Shown: positions 35,695 through 45,690 of the stretch, one piece after another
Numbering within the stretch: the first letter of the stretch is position 1
How the letters are laid out: each line of letters starts with the position of its first letter
Assembly: GCF_028290105.1 (NCBI RefSeq)
Contig: NZ_JAQGKL010000037.1
Span: 40,194 to 104,193 of the forward strand
Direction: 5' to 3'
Source of the DNA: Methylobacterium sp.
Lineage (GTDB): Bacteria > Pseudomonadota > Alphaproteobacteria > Rhizobiales > Beijerinckiaceae
DNA length: 64,000 bases
Notes under the pieces: generated by a model
The model's input: the letters and a program-made list of their open reading frames with translations, nothing else
Database searches by the model: none
What the model was told of the DNA's origin: nothing
Program-made: the position numbers and the translations under genes

Positions 35695-37074
35695 TCAGGC
35701 CGCGTCGGCCTCGCGGGCCTTGGTCAGGTAGCCGGTGACGGACCGGGACGGCGTCAGGTAGCGCTCGGCCACCGCCGCGAGGCGCGCCTTGGTCACGCCC
35801 TCGATGTCGGAGGGCCAGCGGCGAACCTCCTCGATCGATTCGCCGATGGCCAGGGCCGAGCCGTAGATGCGGGCGAGCGAGGACTGGCTGTCGGAGGAAT
35901 AGACCGTCTCGGCCACGAGCCGGGTCTTGGCGCGCTCGATTGCCTCCGGCTCCAGGGCCTCGGAGGGGACGCGGCGCAGGACGCGGTCGACCTCCTCCTC
36001 CAGCTTCTCCAGGCTCACACCCTCGGCCGGGATCGCGTAGACCGAGAAGCGGGTGTCGTCGATGGCCGAGCCCATGTACCAGGCGCCGGCATTCACCGCG
36101 ACGCCGAGCTCCATCACCAGCTTGCGGTAGAGGTAGGAGGTCGAGCCGCCACCCATCACCTCGGCGAGCAGTTCGAGGGCGTGGCACTCGCCGTCGCGCG
36201 CGGTGATGCAGGACGGGGTCAGGTAGAGCCGCTGCAGGGTGGGCTGCTCGACCTTCGGGTCGGCGACCGCGAGGCGGCGCAGCGCCTTCGGCTCCGGCTC
36301 CTTGGCACGTAGGCGCACGGGCCGGGTGCCCTGCGGGGTGACGCGGCCATAGGTGTCGTCGGCCATACGGCGGACGTCGTCGGGCGTCACGTCGCCGGCC
36401 ACCACCAGGATGGCGTTCTCGGGCGTGTAGAAGCGCTTGTAGTAGTCGAGGGCGTGGGTGCGGTTCAGCTCCTCGATCTCGTGCATCCAGCCGATGATCG
36501 GCGTGCCATAGGGATGATGCACGAAGAGCGAGGCGGCCATCGCCTCGGAGAGCTGCGCCGAAGGGTCGGTCTCGACCCGCATGCGGCGCTCTTCCAGCAC
36601 TACGTCGCGCTCGGGCGCCACCACCGCGTCGTCGAGGACGAGGCCGGTCATGCGATCGGCCTCGAATTCCATCATGGTCTTGAGGTGGTCGCGGGCCACG
36701 CGCTGGAAATAGGCGGTGTAGTCGTAGGAGGTGAACGCGTTCTCCTGGCCGCCGAGGCCCGAGACGGCCTTGGAGAAGGCGCCGATCGGATGCTGCTCCG
36801 TGCCCTTGAACATCAGGTGCTCGAGGAAGTGGGCAATGCCCGACTGGCCGAGCGGATCATCGGCCGAGCCGTTGCGGTACCAGACCATATGGGTGACGAC
36901 GGGCGCACGGTGATCGGGAACGACGACGACGTCGAGGCCATTGTCGAGCGCGAAGGCACTGACCTCGGGGCCACCCGCCTCGGAGCGACCGAAGGGCGCG
37001 GCTTCCGCCCGGCCCGCGCTGGCAAAGCCGCGCGACGGTCCAAAGAGTGGGACGTCCTTCCTGAACAGGTGCAT
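35695..37074 (-). CDS. M16-family zinc metallopeptidase, catalytic subunit
   Basis: 459 residues from ATG 37074. The inverted zinc motif HFLEHLMFKG lies near residue 88, with the third ligand Glu downstream in LVLDDAVVAPERDVVLEERRMR. The C-terminal half has MGGGSTSYLYRKLVMELGVAV. The ~50-residue N-terminal extension is Gly/Ala-rich without a clean signal peptide. It pairs with the downstream non-catalytic M16 gene, giving the heterodimer organisation known for processing-peptidase-like enzymes in alphaproteobacteria. Substrates are not known. Confidence 0.92.
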   Translation of the reverse strand: MHLFRKDVPLFGPSRGFASAGRAEAAPFGRSEAGGPEVSAFALDNGLDVVVVPDHRAPVVTHMVWYRNGSADDPLGQSGIAHFLEHLMFKGTEQHPIGAFSKAVSGLGGQENAFTSYDYTAYFQRVARDHLKTMMEFEADRMTGLVLDDAVVAPERDVVLEERRMRVETDPSAQLSEAMAASLFVHHPYGTPIIGWMHEIEELNRTHALDYYKRFYTPENAILVVAGDVTPDDVRRMADDTYGRVTPQGTRPVRLRAKEPEPKALRRLAVADPKVEQPTLQRLYLTPSCITARDGECHALELLAEVMGGGSTSYLYRKLVMELGVAVNAGAWYMGSAIDDTRFSVYAIPAEGVSLEKLEEEVDRVLRRVPSEALEPEAIERAKTRLVAETVYSSDSQSSLARIYGSALAIGESIEEVRRWPSDIEGVTKARLAAVAERYLTPSRSVTGYLTKAREADAA

Positions 37075-37228
37075 CAAAGCTGATCCTTCCGCGTCCGGCT
37101 CGTCGCGAAGCCGTCCGTCATGTTGGCATTGCGCCTCTCCCGCGCCACCGGGTGGCATCTCAAGGGAGCTAGGGCGCCGGTCCTCGATGGCGACCGGTGC
37201 CCGCGCGGCACCGGGCCGGACCCTGGGT

Positions 37229-37867
37229 TCAGTTCGCCGAGCGCGCGCGCAGATACGCGCCTGGATCGGATTCCTCACGCTCGCGCGAGGGGTTGTTGAT
37301 GGGGTCGCCGTTGGACTTGGCGATCTTGCGCGGCGGCTTGCGGTAGCCGGTCGGCGGATCGGTGAGCACGTCGCGGTCCGGCTCGACCGCGGAAGGCTCC
37401 GCGACCTCGGCGGAGCGCAGGCCGAAGGGGTTGGACCAGAACGAGTTCCGGTCGTCGTTCTCGCCCTCGGGACGCCCCGGCTCGGTGCGGGCCTGCGCGC
37501 CCTCCCGGCGGCCGCCGCGCATCTCGTCGATGGACAGGGTCATGTTGTTGTCGTTCATCCGGCCCTGCGCACCGCGCACGATGGGCTTCTTCAGGTCCGC
37601 GCGCTCACGCTCGCGCTGGACGATCTCGGGGTCCTTGGGCCACTGGGCCGAGGCCTCCGGCTGGCGCGGGGCCGGCAGGGCCTTGCCGTCGAGCTTGGGC
37701 GGCATCACCAGGGGCGCCCGCTCGCGATAGTTGATCGTTGGCTTCTCCGGCTCGATCAGGCCGATATTGCTGAGGGCGTCGCGCATGAACACGCCCTGCT
37801 GCGCCTGTGCGCCCCCGGCGGCCAGTACGCCCGCCACCACCATCAGCAAACCGCGATGCCCGATCAT
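37229..37867 (-). CDS. secreted protein of unknown function
   Basis: 212 residues from ATG 37867. A signal peptide (MIGHRGLLMVVAGVLAAGGAQAQ) is followed by a hydrophilic protein with no recognisable domain. The mature part contains VFMRDALSNIGLIEPEKPTINYRERAPLVMPPKL and many charged and Pro residues, ending with NNPSREREESDPGAYLRARSAN. Similar proteins sit next to lspA in Rhizobiales, as here, so it is probably conserved. I cannot name it. Confidence 0.8.
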   Translation of the reverse strand: MIGHRGLLMVVAGVLAAGGAQAQQGVFMRDALSNIGLIEPEKPTINYRERAPLVMPPKLDGKALPAPRQPEASAQWPKDPEIVQRERERADLKKPIVRGAQGRMNDNNMTLSIDEMRGGRREGAQARTEPGRPEGENDDRNSFWSNPFGLRSAEVAEPSAVEPDRDVLTDPPTGYRKPPRKIAKSNGDPINNPSREREESDPGAYLRARSAN

Positions 37868-38076
37868 GCTATCCCCGCTCTCCGCCCGGTGGGTCGGCCC
37901 TGCTCGTTCGGGCCCGGATGGTCGCCTTGTGCCGCGCTCCTGATCCGACCGATCTGGCCTGATCCCGGTTTCAGGCGATCGTATGGCGCCTTGACCGCAC
38001 TGCACCAGCCTCGGCCGCACAACGATCCCCGGTGTGGTTTACGGATCACAGACGTGTCCGAAGTGCCGGGACGTCC

Positions 38077-38622
38077 TCAAAGGCCGGAACCGGTGCCTTT
38101 CGGTGTCGGCCGGAGGCTGTCGAGGATCAGGCCGATCACACCCGCGACGATGGCCGCATCGGCGATGTTGAACACGTACCAGGACCATCCGCCCCAGTGC
38201 AGATGCACGAAATCGAACACGGCCCCGTAGGCGGCCCGGTCGATGGCGTTGCCGAGGGCGCCGCCCGCCACCAGCCCAAGGCTAAGGCCGAGCAGGCGCG
38301 ATTCGGCCCGCCGCATCCAGGCCGACAGGGCCAGTGCCGCGAGGCAGGACACCGCCACCAGAACCCAGCGGCCGAGGCCGCCTTCCTGCTGGAACATCCC
38401 GTACGAGACGCCCCGGTTCCAGACGACAAGGAAGTCGGCGAAGGGCGCGAGGCGCCAGGGCTGCGTCAGCACCAGGTCGGTGCCGAAATACAGCCCGAGC
38501 TTCGTGACCTGATCGACGAGAAGGGTGACGACGAGCGCCGCGAGGCCGAGGCGGAAGGGGGCGGTACCCCTTCGCGCCGTCGTGATCGGGTGTGCGCCGT
38601 CGGTGGCCGAAACGCGCGTCAC
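38077..38622 (-). CDS. lspA: lipoprotein signal peptidase
   Basis: 181 residues from GTG 38622, whose GTGA overlaps the TGA of ileS, implying translational coupling. Four membrane segments. Catalytic motifs: [27 protein letters not shown], and the Asp pair in [19 protein letters not shown] and FNIADAAI. It removes signal peptides from prolipoproteins in the inner membrane. The ileS-lspA order is widespread. Confidence 0.93.
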   Translation of the reverse strand: MTRVSATDGAHPITTARRGTAPFRLGLAALVVTLLVDQVTKLGLYFGTDLVLTQPWRLAPFADFLVVWNRGVSYGMFQQEGGLGRWVLVAVSCLAALALSAWMRRAESRLLGLSLGLVAGGALGNAIDRAAYGAVFDFVHLHWGGWSWYVFNIADAAIVAGVIGLILDSLRPTPKGTGSGL

Positions 38623-41594
38623 GCGGCGTCCGCAGCGCCCTGGGCCGCGTCCCACTCGCGCAGGGCTCTGGCGTCGCGCGGCGTCACGTCCGGATAATCC
38701 GGGTCGCTGCCGACCTCGGGGGTGACCCGCCAGGAGCGGGCGCATTTGCGGCCCTCGGCCAGCGCGGACACCACGGCGACGCCGCGCACGTCCTCGAGGC
38801 GGAAGGCCTCCGCCGGGCCCTCGCCGTCCACGATGCGGATGGCGGAGGTGATGCAGATATCGGCGAAGTCGACACCCTCGACGGCGGCGCGCAGCTCGTC
38901 ATCGGCGATGAAGACGGTGGGCGCCGCCTCGAGGCTCGCGCCGATGCGTTTGGCCGTGCGCTCGATCTCCAGGGCGCCCGTGACGACCCGGCGCACCCGA
39001 CGGATCTTCTGCCAGCGGGCGGCCAGAGCTTCGTCGCGCCAGGAGGCGGGCGTCTCCGGCAGGGTCTGGAGATGGACCGAACCGGTCTCCGACGGGTAGC
39101 GGTCGAGCCAGGCTTCCTCGGCAGTGAAGGCCAGCACGGGTGCCAGCCAGATCGTGATCCGCCGGAACGTCTCGTCGATGATCTGGAGGGCGGCCCGGCG
39201 CACCGGCGACGAAGCCGGGTCGCAGTAGAGCACGTCCTTGCGCACGTCGAAGTAGAAGGCCGAGAGGTCGCCGGTCATGAAGCCGTTGAGGAGCGCCACC
39301 ACCCGCTTGGTGTCGAAGCTGGCATAGGCCTCGCGGATCTCGCCATCGAGTTCGGCCAGGCGATGGCGGATCAGCCGTTCCAGTTCCGGAAGGTCTGCCT
39401 GCGCGATCTCGGTGCCCGGCTCGAAATGTGCGAGCGAGCCCAGCATCCAGCGGATCGAGTTGCGCAGCTTGCGGTAGGTCTCCGCGAAGGTCTTGATGAT
39501 CTCCGGGCCGATGCGCAGGTCGTCGGCGTAGTCGGAAGCCGCCACCCAGAGGCGCAGGATGTCGGCACCGGAATCCTTGATGACGTTCTGCGGGGCGACG
39601 ACGTTGCCCTTCGACTTCGACATCTTCAGGCCCTTCGGGTCGAGGACGAACCCGTGGGTGAGGACGATGTCGTAGGGCGCCCGGCCCCGGGTGCCGGCGG
39701 ATTCCAGGAGCGAGGACTGGAACCAGCCACGATGCTGGTCGGAGCCCTCGAGATACATCACCGTGTCGCTGCCCCCGTCGCGGCGGCGCTTGACGCCGGA
39801 AAGCCCCGGGAACTGCTCCGGGTCATCGAGCACGAAAGCGTGGGTCGAGCCGGAATCGAACCAGACGTCGAGGACGTCCGTGACCTTTTCGTATTCCGCC
39901 GGATCGTAGTCGGGGGCGAGGAAGCGGGCCCCGTCCGCATCCGTGAACCAAGCGTCGGCGCCCTCCGCCTGAAAGGCCGCCGCGATACGGGCGTTGACGG
40001 CCTCGTCGCGAAGAACCTCGTGGGTGCCGCGCTTGACGAAGACGGTGATGGGCACGCCCCAGGCGCGCTGGCGCGAGACCACCCAATCGGGGCGGTTGCC
40101 GACCATGCCGTTGATGCGGTTTTTTCCTTGTGGCGGCACCCACTGCGTTTCCTCGATGGACCGCAGGGCGACATCGCGCAGGGTACGGCCGTCCAGGGTT
40201 TCGACGGGCTTGTCCATCCCGATGAACCATTGCGGCGTGTTGCGGAAGATGACCGGCTTCTTCGAGCGCCAGGAATGCGGATAGCTGTGCTTGAGCGTGC
40301 CGCGCGCCACGAGGGTGCCGGCCTCTATCAGCGCCGCGACGACCGCCTTGTTGGCGTCGCCCTTCTCGCCCTTGTGGTTGAGGACGAGTTTTCCCGTGAA
40401 ACCGGGAGCCTCCTCGGTCAGCGCCCCATCCGCATCCACGGTGTAGGGGATGCGGGTCTCGATGCCGCGTGCGGCGAGCGCCCGGCCGTTGGCGGTCCAG
40501 ACCTCGAAATCCTCGCGTCCGTGGCCTGGGGCCGTGTGGACGAAACCGGTGCCGGCCTCGTCGGTGACGTGTTCGCCGTCGAGGAGCGGAACGGCGAAAT
40601 CGTAACCCGGCACATGGCCGGCGAGGGGATGCGCCAGGGTCAGGCCGGCGAGGTCCACCGCCGCGACGTCGCGAAGGCGCTCGAAGCCTTCGACCCGCGC
40701 GGCCGCGAAGACCGAAGCCGCGAGGGTATCGGCGAGGATGTAGCTGTCGCCGACCTTGGCCCAGTTCTCGTCCGCCGCCGCGGTGACGCGGTAGAGGCCG
40801 TAGGCGACGCGTTTCGAATAGGCCACGGCGCGGTTGCCTGGCATGGTCCAGGGCGTCGTGGTCCAGATCACCACCCGGGCATCGGCTAGGTCCCCGGATG
40901 CTCCGGCGGTCGGCCGGAAGGCCGCGAAGATAGTGTCGCTGACGTGGTCCTCGTACTCGACCTCCGCCTCGGCGAGCGCGGTCTTCTCCACCACCGACCA
41001 CATCACCGGCTTCGAGCCGCGATAAAGCTGGCCCGTCATCGCGAAGGTCATGAGTTCGCGGGCGATGGCGGCTTCCGCCGGAAACGACATGGTGACGTAG
41101 GGGTGATCCCAGTCGCCGGTGACGCCGAGGCGCTTGAACTCGGCGCGCTGCACGTCGAGCCAGTGGCCAGCGAAGGTCCGGCATTCCTGGCGGAACTCGA
41201 TGACCGGCACGTCGTCCTTGCTGCGGCCCTTGGCGCGATACTGCTCCTCGATCTTCCACTCGATGGGCAGGCCGTGGCAGTCCCAGCCCGGCACGTAGTT
41301 GGCGTCGTAGCCGAGGGTCCCCTGCGCCCGAACGATGACGTCCTTCAGGATCTTGTTCAGCGCGGTGCCGATGTGGATGTTGCCATTGGCGTAGGGAGGG
41401 CCGTCATGCAGCACGAATTTCGGCCGACCGGCGGCCTGCACGCGGATCTGGCGATAGAGGTCGGTGGCGGCCCAGCGCTCCAGCAGCAGCGGCTCGCGCA
41501 CGGGCAGGCCGGCCCGCATCGGGAACTCGGTCCGGGGCAGGAACAGGGTCTTCGAATAGTCGCGGGTCGGCGCGGGGGCGGTCTGGTCGCTCAT
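38619..41594 (-). CDS. ileS: isoleucyl-tRNA synthetase
   Basis: 991 residues from ATG 41594. Class I signature appears as [20 protein letters not shown] near residue 65, with HIGT in place of the standard HIGH. KMSKS motif is in [15 protein letters not shown] near 655. The editing domain covers ~200-400. The C-terminal zinc-finger region reads [16 protein letters not shown], keeping only one of the usual cysteines, common in this lineage as far as I recall. The enzyme charges isoleucine tRNA in the cytoplasm. It is transcribed with lspA. Confidence 0.97.
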   Translation of the reverse strand: MSDQTAPAPTRDYSKTLFLPRTEFPMRAGLPVREPLLLERWAATDLYRQIRVQAAGRPKFVLHDGPPYANGNIHIGTALNKILKDVIVRAQGTLGYDANYVPGWDCHGLPIEWKIEEQYRAKGRSKDDVPVIEFRQECRTFAGHWLDVQRAEFKRLGVTGDWDHPYVTMSFPAEAAIARELMTFAMTGQLYRGSKPVMWSVVEKTALAEAEVEYEDHVSDTIFAAFRPTAGASGDLADARVVIWTTTPWTMPGNRAVAYSKRVAYGLYRVTAAADENWAKVGDSYILADTLAASVFAAARVEGFERLRDVAAVDLAGLTLAHPLAGHVPGYDFAVPLLDGEHVTDEAGTGFVHTAPGHGREDFEVWTANGRALAARGIETRIPYTVDADGALTEEAPGFTGKLVLNHKGEKGDANKAVVAALIEAGTLVARGTLKHSYPHSWRSKKPVIFRNTPQWFIGMDKPVETLDGRTLRDVALRSIEETQWVPPQGKNRINGMVGNRPDWVVSRQRAWGVPITVFVKRGTHEVLRDEAVNARIAAAFQAEGADAWFTDADGARFLAPDYDPAEYEKVTDVLDVWFDSGSTHAFVLDDPEQFPGLSGVKRRRDGGSDTVMYLEGSDQHRGWFQSSLLESAGTRGRAPYDIVLTHGFVLDPKGLKMSKSKGNVVAPQNVIKDSGADILRLWVAASDYADDLRIGPEIIKTFAETYRKLRNSIRWMLGSLAHFEPGTEIAQADLPELERLIRHRLAELDGEIREAYASFDTKRVVALLNGFMTGDLSAFYFDVRKDVLYCDPASSPVRRAALQIIDETFRRITIWLAPVLAFTAEEAWLDRYPSETGSVHLQTLPETPASWRDEALAARWQKIRRVRRVVTGALEIERTAKRIGASLEAAPTVFIADDELRAAVEGVDFADICITSAIRIVDGEGPAEAFRLEDVRGVAVVSALAEGRKCARSWRVTPEVGSDPDYPDVTPRDARALREWDAAQGAADAA

Positions 41595-42020
41595 GGGAAT
41601 TCTGCAAGGTCTTTGGCGCGGGTCGTGTGAGGCGGTCGGTGACGCGGCACCGGGCCAGCGGAACGGAGGCGAGTCCTCGCCCTCCCGGCCTTCGCATCGG
41701 TCCGCCGCGGCGGCCCTCAGGCGCAGGCCGGGCTCATAATTCGCGTTATCGACGGGGCCGGCAGGCCGGCCCAAGTCCGATGATCACCATGAGCGCGCAT
41801 GCGGCGGCTTCTAGGCGGATTTCGCCACACTGGCCACCGGTATTGCAGAACGCGGTCCGCCAGGAGGCGACCCCGGACTCGGTGAACGCCGCGCCTGCGC
41901 ACACCACCGCGATTTTTTCGATGTCACCTTTTTCAAGCTCGGCCGTTGTCACGCACGCGTTCGGGACCTTCGCCGATGGGGGGAGTGGGCCGAAACGCGG
42001 CGTCAATGGGAGACACGACC
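41595..42020. other. divergent region upstream of ileS
   Basis: This 426-base region holds the ileS promoter (not identified) and a possible small minus-strand gene at 41746-41952. The stretch 41905-41945 is unusually T-rich on the plus strand (gattttttcgatgtcacctttttc). GGAAC at 41669-41673 has no EcfG -10. On the plus strand GGGAGA at 42008-42013 is the ribosome site of the next gene. Confidence 0.45.
41746..41952 (-). CDS. possible small Cys-rich protein
   Basis: Up to 68 residues from GTG 41952 (TTG 42006 is an earlier possibility). The composition is unlike a shadow [21 protein letters not shown], then [16 protein letters not shown] and [16 protein letters not shown], with five cysteines and third codon positions mostly G or C. 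It has no clear ribosome site and no family that I recognise. It lies inside what would otherwise be the ileS leader region. Reality uncertain. Confidence 0.35.
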   Translation of the reverse strand: MTTAELEKGDIEKIAVVCAGAAFTESGVASWRTAFCNTGGQCGEIRLEAAACALMVIIGLGPACRPRR

Positions 42021-42281
42021 ATGAGAAAAGCTCTGCTCGCCGCCAGCCTCGTCCTGTCCGCCTTCGCCCTCTCGGGCGCGGCCGAAGCGCAGGGCCTGCC
42101 CGGCGGCATCCGCCGCGGAGCGGCCGAGGGTGACCGGGTCGCCGGACCCGTGGGTGGTATCGTGGGCGGCGCCGTCGGCGGCGCGGTGGGTACGGTGAAC
42201 GGAGCGCTCGGCATCGATCCGGGCCGTCGCGCCTACCGCACCCGCATGAAGTCGCGCCGTCATCATCACCGTCACCGCTAA
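42021..42281 (+). CDS. small secreted glycine-rich protein
   Basis: 86 residues from ATG 42021, chosen because GGGAGA lies seven bases upstream and it opens a signal peptide (MRKALLAASLVLSAFALSGAAEAQ). The mature part is VAGPVGGIVGGAVGGAVGTVNGALG, a glycine-zipper-like hydrophobic stretch, followed by a basic tail (RRAYRTRMKSRRHHHRHR). Similar short proteins are common in Rhizobiales envelopes. Function unknown. Convergent with the EamA transporter; the two stops overlap by a few bases. Confidence 0.75.
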   Translation: MRKALLAASLVLSAFALSGAAEAQGLPGGIRRGAAEGDRVAGPVGGIVGGAVGGAVGTVNGALGIDPGRRAYRTRMKSRRHHHRHR

Positions 42282-43180
42282 ATCGGCCGCTCTGTCACCG
42301 GGCGGCGTTCCTGGGCCAACAGGTAGAGCCCGGAGCCGATGACGATGGACGCGCCGATCAGCGTCCATCGGTTCGGCACATCGCCGAACACGAGGTAGCC
42401 GAGCATCAGCGACCAGAGCAGCTGGGTGTAGATGAAGGGTGCCAATACGCTCGCCGGCGCGCGGGCATGGGCCAGGACCAGCAGCCAGTGCCCCGCCGTG
42501 CCGAACAGGCCGACGCCGATCAGCAGCGCCCAGGTGCTCCCCGCGGTCGGCGTCGTCCAGATCCAGGGCAGGAGCGGGCTCATCACGGCCAGTCCCGCGA
42601 GGCCTGAGTAGAACACCGTGGTGGCGGTGGAATCGACGCCCGCGAGCTTGCGCGTGGTCAGCACGTAGAACGCGTAGCACAGCATGTTGCCGATGCTGAG
42701 GAGCACCGCCGGCTGGAAGGCTCCGACGCCCGGGCGCACGATGACGAGCACGCCGAGGAAGCCGATCCCCACCGCCACGAGCCGGCGCGGCGACGACCAT
42801 TCGCCGAGGAGCGGCCCGGCGAGCAGCGCCACCATCAGCGGCGTGGCGAACTGGATCGACAGGGTCTCGGCGAGTTGGAGCTTGCGCAGGGCCAGGAAGT
42901 TCAGCGCGGTGGAGCCGAACAGGAGCAGGGAGCGCAGGATCTGAAGCGCGAGCCGGTTGGTCCGCGCGACGCCCGGCGTCCGCACCGGATTGAGCACCAT
43001 CAGCACCAGCGTGACGTTCACCGCGTAGCGCATGAAGGTCGAGAGCAGCGGGTCGACGCCGTGGTGCGCGAGGGTCTTGGCCGAGGCGTCGAGGCAGGCG
43101 AAGAACGCCAGCGTTCCGCACATCAGCGCGATGCCGGCCAGGCGCCGGTTCGGCGCCGGTGCGCCCCCTGAATCTCCCAT
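42278..43180 (-). CDS. EamA/DMT-family transporter
   Basis: 300 residues with ten predicted membrane segments forming two EamA repeats. The first runs from GIALMCGTLAFFACLDASAKTLA and the second from AVLLSIGNMLCYAFYVLTTRKLAG; FLALRKLQLAETLSIQFATPLMVALL is a family feature. Drug/metabolite transporters of this class export amino acids or related compounds. Substrate unknown. ATG 43180 is preferred. Confidence 0.88.
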   Translation of the reverse strand: MGDSGGAPAPNRRLAGIALMCGTLAFFACLDASAKTLAHHGVDPLLSTFMRYAVNVTLVLMVLNPVRTPGVARTNRLALQILRSLLLFGSTALNFLALRKLQLAETLSIQFATPLMVALLAGPLLGEWSSPRRLVAVGIGFLGVLVIVRPGVGAFQPAVLLSIGNMLCYAFYVLTTRKLAGVDSTATTVFYSGLAGLAVMSPLLPWIWTTPTAGSTWALLIGVGLFGTAGHWLLVLAHARAPASVLAPFIYTQLLWSLMLGYLVFGDVPNRWTLIGASIVIGSGLYLLAQERRPVTERPI

Positions 43181-43434
43181 CTCGACATGATTCCGGTTGC
43201 GGGCGCATCACCCGTGCGGGTTGCGTGGCGGGCGAAGCTTTAGAGCAGCGCGTCCCTGTGGACATCAGCGCCGGGGGCAGGGGAGACCCGATGCGAGCGA
43301 TGCGCGCCTGTTCGCGATGGCTTTTCCCGGCCGCCTCAAGACGCGGGAACCTTTGGATGCCGCCCGCTGCATCCACCTCTTGTTATTCTCTGTGCCGGAT
43401 ACCCGAGTCGAAGGATTTCGGCGGAGGGCCGAAG

Positions 43435-43794
43435 ATGGCGAGATGGATCCCATCGCTGGCGGTCGTCGGAGTGGTCAGCCTGATGGCCGTGCCGGGGCCC
43501 GGACTCTGGGGGCTCCTGATTGCCTTGGCCTGTTCGTTCGGGATCGTGGTGTCGGCGATCCTGTGGCTGCTCGACCGGATGGTCACGCGCCTTGCGCTCG
43601 GCTGGGACAGAAACAGCACCCGCCGCCCGCGCCGTCGCGTGCGTCCGGGTTCCGGGGTGATCCAGGAGGCGGGAACACAACCGAAACCCGCTCCCGCCGC
43701 TGGGCCAGCGATCCCATCGCCGATCCAGGAACGGGCGAGGCTCGCGGCCCTTCGCCGCGAGGCGCGCAGGCTCGAGCCGTTACGCCTGCGCTGA
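43435..43794 (+). CDS. small membrane protein, unknown
   Basis: 119 residues from ATG 43435, with GGAGGG about eight bases upstream. The N-terminal third has two hydrophobic segments (WIPSLAVVGVVSLMAV, WGLLIALACSFGIVVSAILWLL). The rest is a basic, proline-containing cytoplasmic tail (RRPRRRVRPGSG, PAPAAGPAIPSPIQ). The upstream portion of the track ORF is discarded. No family recognised. Confidence 0.6.
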   Translation: MARWIPSLAVVGVVSLMAVPGPGLWGLLIALACSFGIVVSAILWLLDRMVTRLALGWDRNSTRRPRRRVRPGSGVIQEAGTQPKPAPAAGPAIPSPIQERARLAALRREARRLEPLRLR

Positions 43795-43826
43795 GGGGCG
43801 GGAGCTGGTCCGACCCCGCGAGCGTT

Positions 43827-44504
43827 CTATGGAACGTCCGGGACCGCCAGGGTTTCGGGCTCGTCCTCGTCCATCTCGGAATCGCCCTCGACCTCGTGGC
43901 CGGTGACGCCGGAGACGTCCGCGAGGTTGCGGGCCGCCTTGCGCAGCAGCTTGCGAAGGCGCCGCTTCTCCTTGCCGTCGAACCCGCCGAGGAGTTCGGC
44001 CTCGACGTCGTCCCAGATCCCCTCGATGGCGGCGGCCTTGGCGAGGCCCGTCTCGGTGAGGCGGACGCGCACGATGCGGCCGTCCCCGGCCTCGGCCCGG
44101 CGCTCGACGAAGCCGAGCGCCGCCAGCCGCGAGATGGTCTTCGAGGCGGTGGGCGGGCGCACCCTCAGGGTCGCGGCGAGGTCGCCCATCGTCATGGTGC
44201 CGGCCGCTGCCAACGCCTGCACCACCTGTTCCTGGCCGGCGAAGAGGTCGAGGGCGGCCAGCCGGTCGCCGACGCGGGAGCGGTGCAGGCGCGCGGCCTG
44301 GACCAGGGCCCAGCCGACGCTCTTCGAGCCAGGCGGACGCAGGCGCTTATCGGACTTCGCCATCTCGGACTTCGCCATGCTCCGCTCGGATTCCCGGTCG
44401 CCCTTCACCGCCTCGGCGCGCGGGGAGATCGCGGCGTGGGCCGAGCTCTCTCCAGCCAACCCCCCGCCGGGTTCGGCCCCGATGCGCTCGTCCGCGGCCC
44501 GCAT
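43827..44504 (-). CDS. MarR-family transcriptional regulator
   Basis: 225 residues from ATG 44504, supported by GAGGA eight bases upstream. The winged-helix core is TMTMGDLAATLRVRPPTASKTISRLAALGFVERRAEAGDGRIVRVRLTETGLA near residue 125. A ~70-residue disordered N-terminal part (AKSEMAKSDKRLRPPG) and an acidic C-terminal tail (DSEMDEDEPETLAV) are additions beyond a standard MarR. It would dimerise and bind DNA. Targets are not evident; it is not close to a divergent operon it would obviously control. Confidence 0.8.
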   Translation of the reverse strand: MRAADERIGAEPGGGLAGESSAHAAISPRAEAVKGDRESERSMAKSEMAKSDKRLRPPGSKSVGWALVQAARLHRSRVGDRLAALDLFAGQEQVVQALAAAGTMTMGDLAATLRVRPPTASKTISRLAALGFVERRAEAGDGRIVRVRLTETGLAKAAAIEGIWDDVEAELLGGFDGKEKRRLRKLLRKAARNLADVSGVTGHEVEGDSEMDEDEPETLAVPDVP

Positions 44505-44883
44505 GGTACGTCCTCTTCGAGATGATAGCGGGCAGGGCGCGCGCCCGCGCCGGTGATTCCGAACGCATCCACCGGCAAAGGGGCACCGCCGTTCCAGGGG
44601 GGACATGGCCCGCGCATGTGAAGCTGAGATGACAGGAGCCGATCGGGACGCGCTTCGCGCCGGGACGGAAGCCCCAAGGGTTTGCGGGAACGGATGGCGC
44701 GCCGTCGGCTGCCGCCTGGACGAAGCGGAACCCCTCGACTAAGCCTTGGCGTATTCGGCGCGGTGCTTCGCGAGGCGGCGCTGACACGCCTTCGAGTCCG
44801 GCTCGGAGCCCTGACCGGACCTGGCTCCGGGATCCGCGGGATCTTCGAAGGCGCACGAGATCCGCACAGACCTCAGGACCCCC
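44505..44883. other. intergenic region upstream of the sugar operon
   Basis: No gene is supported; overlapping ORFs on either strand look like shadows, although the C-terminal stretch of the minus ORF 44739-44996 (ACQRRLAKHRAEYAKA) is not impossible. The region must hold the MarR gene promoter (minus) and the sugar operon promoter (plus), neither of which I can identify. A weak ribosome site (AGGA) precedes 44884. Confidence 0.4.
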
Positions 44884-45651
44884 ATGAAGGCAGTCATCCT
44901 CGCAGGCGGTCTCGGCACGCGCCTCTCCGAGGAGACGGTGACGCGTCCCAAGCCCATGCTGGAAATCGGCGGCCGCCCGATCCTCTGGCACATCATGCAG
45001 ATCTTCGCCGCCCACGGGGTGCGCGAGTTCGTGATCTGCCTCGGCTACAAGGGCTACGTCATCAAGGAGTTCTTCCTGAACTACCGGCTGCACCTCTCCG
45101 ACGTCACGGTCGATGTCGGGCGCGGCCATGTCGACTTCCACCGCAGCACCGCCGAGGATTGGCGTGTCTCTCTCATCGAGACCGGCGAGACCACGATGAC
45201 GGGCGGGCGCCTGAAGCGGGTGCGCGACTATCTCGGCGACGACGATTTCTTCATGACCTACGGCGACGGCGTCGCCGACGTGGACCTGACCGCGCTCGCC
45301 GCCTTCCACCGTTCGCACGGCAAGCTCGCCACCCTCACGGCGGTGACCCCGCCCGGCCGCTTCGGCGCCCTCGAGCTCCGGAACGGCGCCGTGCGCAGCT
45401 TCCGCGAGAAGCCGGCGGGGGACGGGGCGACGATCAACGGCGGGTTCTTCGTGCTTTCGCCGCGCGTCCTCGACCGGATCGAGGGGGATTCCACGGTCTG
45501 GGAGGCCGAGCCCCTGGAGGGCCTCGCCCGCGAGGGCCAGCTCGCGGCCTTCGTGCATTCCGGCTTCTGGCAGGCCATGGATACCTTGCGCGACAAGAAC
45601 CACCTCGAAGCCCTCTGGGCGAGCGAGGCACCGCCCTGGAAGTGCTGGTAG
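44884..45651 (+). CDS. rfbF: glucose-1-phosphate cytidylyltransferase
   Basis: 255 residues, full length. It makes CDP-glucose from CTP and glucose-1-phosphate. The nucleotide-binding motif is LAGGLGTRLSEETVTRPKPM at residue 6, with the catalytic Asp in MTYGDGVADVDL near 130 and the C-terminal FVHSGFWQAMDTLRDKN. These are specific to RfbF-type rather than RmlA enzymes. First gene of a five-gene operon on the plus strand with very short gaps or overlaps, which would make a modified CDP-deoxysugar. Confidence 0.94.
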   Translation: MKAVILAGGLGTRLSEETVTRPKPMLEIGGRPILWHIMQIFAAHGVREFVICLGYKGYVIKEFFLNYRLHLSDVTVDVGRGHVDFHRSTAEDWRVSLIETGETTMTGGRLKRVRDYLGDDDFFMTYGDGVADVDLTALAAFHRSHGKLATLTAVTPPGRFGALELRNGAVRSFREKPAGDGATINGGFFVLSPRVLDRIEGDSTVWEAEPLEGLAREGQLAAFVHSGFWQAMDTLRDKNHLEALWASEAPPWKCW

Positions 45652-45690
45652 TCTCGAAGACCCGCGACGCCACCGGAGATCATCGCAAGC

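Noticed and set aside
44739-44996. Minus-strand small ORF ending ACQRRLAKHRAEYAKA
   Set aside because: C-terminus looks protein-like, but most of it is antisense to rfbF and there is no plausible start.
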